NCBI GenBank assembly: GCA_943324925.2
Contig: CALPNL020000117.1
Location: forward strand, 1 to 6,178
DNA from: Chitinophaga pinensis
GTDB lineage: Bacteria > Bacteroidota > Bacteroidia > Flavobacteriales > Flavobacteriaceae
Direction of reading: 5' to 3'
DNA length: 6,178 nucleotides
Shown: positions 5,134 through 6,178 of the stretch, piece after piece
Layout: every line of letters begins with the position of its first letter
Position numbering within the stretch: the stretch's first letter is position 1
Made by a program: the position numbers and the translations under genes
Notes under the pieces: generated by a model
What the model saw: the letters and a program-made list of their open reading frames with translations, nothing else
Database searches by the model: none
What the model was told of the DNA's origin: nothing

Positions 5134-6178
5134 TTATAAATTTTTGTTTTTATAATAGTTTACCAATAAATCAACAAACCTACTATAACCTTCAATTCCA
5201 TCTTTTTGCTGATTTATTTTGAGAAATCGATCGTAAAATAAATGAAATCCTGTTTCAACAAAAGATTCATAATTGTCCCAAAAATCCTCACTCTCTTTAT
5301 AATTTTTTATAATTCCTGGATGAACCGTTTTAAGCAATTTTTTAAATTGTACTTCATCTCTAAAACTCCAATTACTCAGGCAATAATGTAAAGCATGGTT
5401 GTAACCAGAATATTGAAAATAAATATTTTGATTATTAATAGATGCTAAAAACCCAATGAAATTAGCCTCACTTTCTGAAGCATATCCTAATTGATGTGCC
5501 ATTTCATGTGTTACTGTAGTTGGAAAATTATACATTGGGATTTTATAGTTAACCTGAGCTTCATTTGTAAAAGGATTCAAATATCCGCTGAAACCCATAT
5601 AACTTAAAGGCAAACTAAAAAGTGATTTTTTAATACTTGGATGTTCATAATTAAATGAAGGGATTTGTTTTGAAAGATTTTGATAACCATTTAAATTCAT
5701 TTCAAAAACTTGCTCTTGGGAATAGGGAAAAACAACTTTTGAAGAATCATTTTTAGTAATTTGTATATGAATAGAATTGGTTTTTGCAATTAGTTGTTTA
5801 GTAAATTTCAATAAATCCTGATTGGAATATTCTTTACCAATTTTTAACTTTTCAAATAATGGTAAACGGTAATAATTCAACCCCCAGAGAATATGGAAGA
5901 AAAAATAAAAAACAGAGAAGTAGCTAAGGATTTTAAGTAATCTATTTTTCCATGAAATCTTAGCATTTTTGGTGATTTTAATGCATCCAATTATTAAAAA
6001 AAATATAGCCAAAATATAGCCAAGATCTCCAAGTGAGAAAGAAAAAAAACCTACAATTACCCTTAGAAAATTTGAAATATAAACGTAAAGTCCATTGCTA
6101 TAATATCCTTCAATTAAAACTGGAAAAAAAGAAATTAATTGGATAAATGCGATTTGAATTAGCAATGCTAAAGGAAGA
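5134..6178 (-). CDS. DUF3810 family membrane protein with HExxH metalloprotease motif, 5' end cut by window edge
   Basis: At least 347 residues are visible. The frame stays open to the right edge (residues LPLA precede a TTG at 6165-6163), and the sequence there is already the first membrane helix, so I judge the true start to lie beyond 6178 and do not use the TTG. Counting from that TTG, hydrophobic segments lie at about 1-20, 28-62 and 78-98, with a Lys/Arg-rich loop between the second and third. By the positive-inside rule the large C-terminal domain would be outside the cytoplasmic membrane. That domain holds HEMAHQLGYASESEANF: H220, E221 and H224 form the HExxH zinc site, with E231 or E233 as likely third ligand. 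Before it come GFSGYLNPFTNEAQVN and a TVT leading into the motif. I recognise this as the DUF3810 type of Bacteroidota. Substrate and role are unknown. It ends 7 bp from the opposing acyltransferase gene, with no GC-rich terminator between. Confidence 0.86.
   Translation of the reverse strand, partial: LPLALLIQIAFIQLISFFPVLIEGYYSNGLYVYISNFLRVIVGFFSFSLGDLGYILAIFFLIIGCIKITKNAKISWKNRLLKILSYFSVFYFFFHILWGLNYYRLPLFEKLKIGKEYSNQDLLKFTKQLIAKTNSIHIQITKNDSSKVVFPYSQEQVFEMNLNGYQNLSKQIPSFNYEHPSIKKSLFSLPLSYMGFSGYLNPFTNEAQVNYKIPMYNFPTTVTHEMAHQLGYASESEANFIGFLASINNQNIYFQYSGYNHALHYCLSNWSFRDEVQFKKLLKTVHPGIIKNYKESEDFWDNYESFVETGFHLFYDRFLKINQQKDGIEGYSRFVDLLVNYYKNKNL

Noticed and set aside
5134..5155. Hairpin TTATAAA / TTTATAA as terminator between the convergent genes
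   Set aside because: The stem consists only of A-T pairs, the loop is eight bases and no proper T-tract follows, so it would be too unstable for intrinsic termination.
6163..6165. TTG as start codon of the DUF3810-type gene
   Set aside because: The frame remains open to the window edge, and the residues before the TTG (LPLA) continue the first hydrophobic helix. The charged N-terminus expected before such a helix must lie outside the window.

Overview
The window looks like an ordinary chromosomal core region of a flavobacterium (phylum Bacteroidota, family Flavobacteriaceae, Flavobacterium or a close relative). The evidence is the AT-rich composition, the lack of Shine-Dalgarno sequences, promoter-like motifs of the Bacteroidota type (TTG, about 20 nt, TAnnTTTG), a 950-residue CarB without the C-terminal regulatory domain, and two proteins of a kind I know mainly from this group (DUF4268-like and DUF3810-like). 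The assignment comes from recognising protein families, not from a search.

Layout from left to right: the 3' end of rpmH (ribosomal protein L34) is cut by the left edge and followed by a clear intrinsic terminator. A 70-nt AT-rich leader precedes carB, the large subunit of carbamoyl-phosphate synthetase, which fills 257-3109. carB converges on a minus-strand gene for a small DUF4268-like protein (3136-3570). Both stop codons lie inside one 36-bp perfect palindrome that should terminate transcription in both directions. A 100-bp divergent intergenic region with candidate promoters for both sides separates this gene from a rightward pair: a Nudix hydrolase of the CoA-pyrophosphatase type (3671-4315) and, 34 bp on, a PlsC/LPLAT-type acyltransferase (4350-5126). 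The acyltransferase converges, with only 7 bp between stop codons, on a minus-strand DUF3810-type membrane protein with an HExxH metalloprotease motif. The 5' end of that gene is cut by the right edge.

Functionally, rpmH serves translation and carB feeds pyrimidine and arginine synthesis. The Nudix/acyltransferase pair may connect CoA turnover with phospholipid acylation, but only adjacency supports this. carA, the glutaminase subunit CarB needs, is not in the window. I see no mobile element, CRISPR array, tRNA, rRNA or defence cassette, and no gene-free stretch over 300 bases (the longest is about 123 nt). The points most worth a second look are the CarB lacking its allosteric domain, the non-canonical HX5D/FPQG acyltransferase motifs, the double-stop palindrome, the inverted repeat between the divergent genes, and the uncharacterised membrane metalloprotease.
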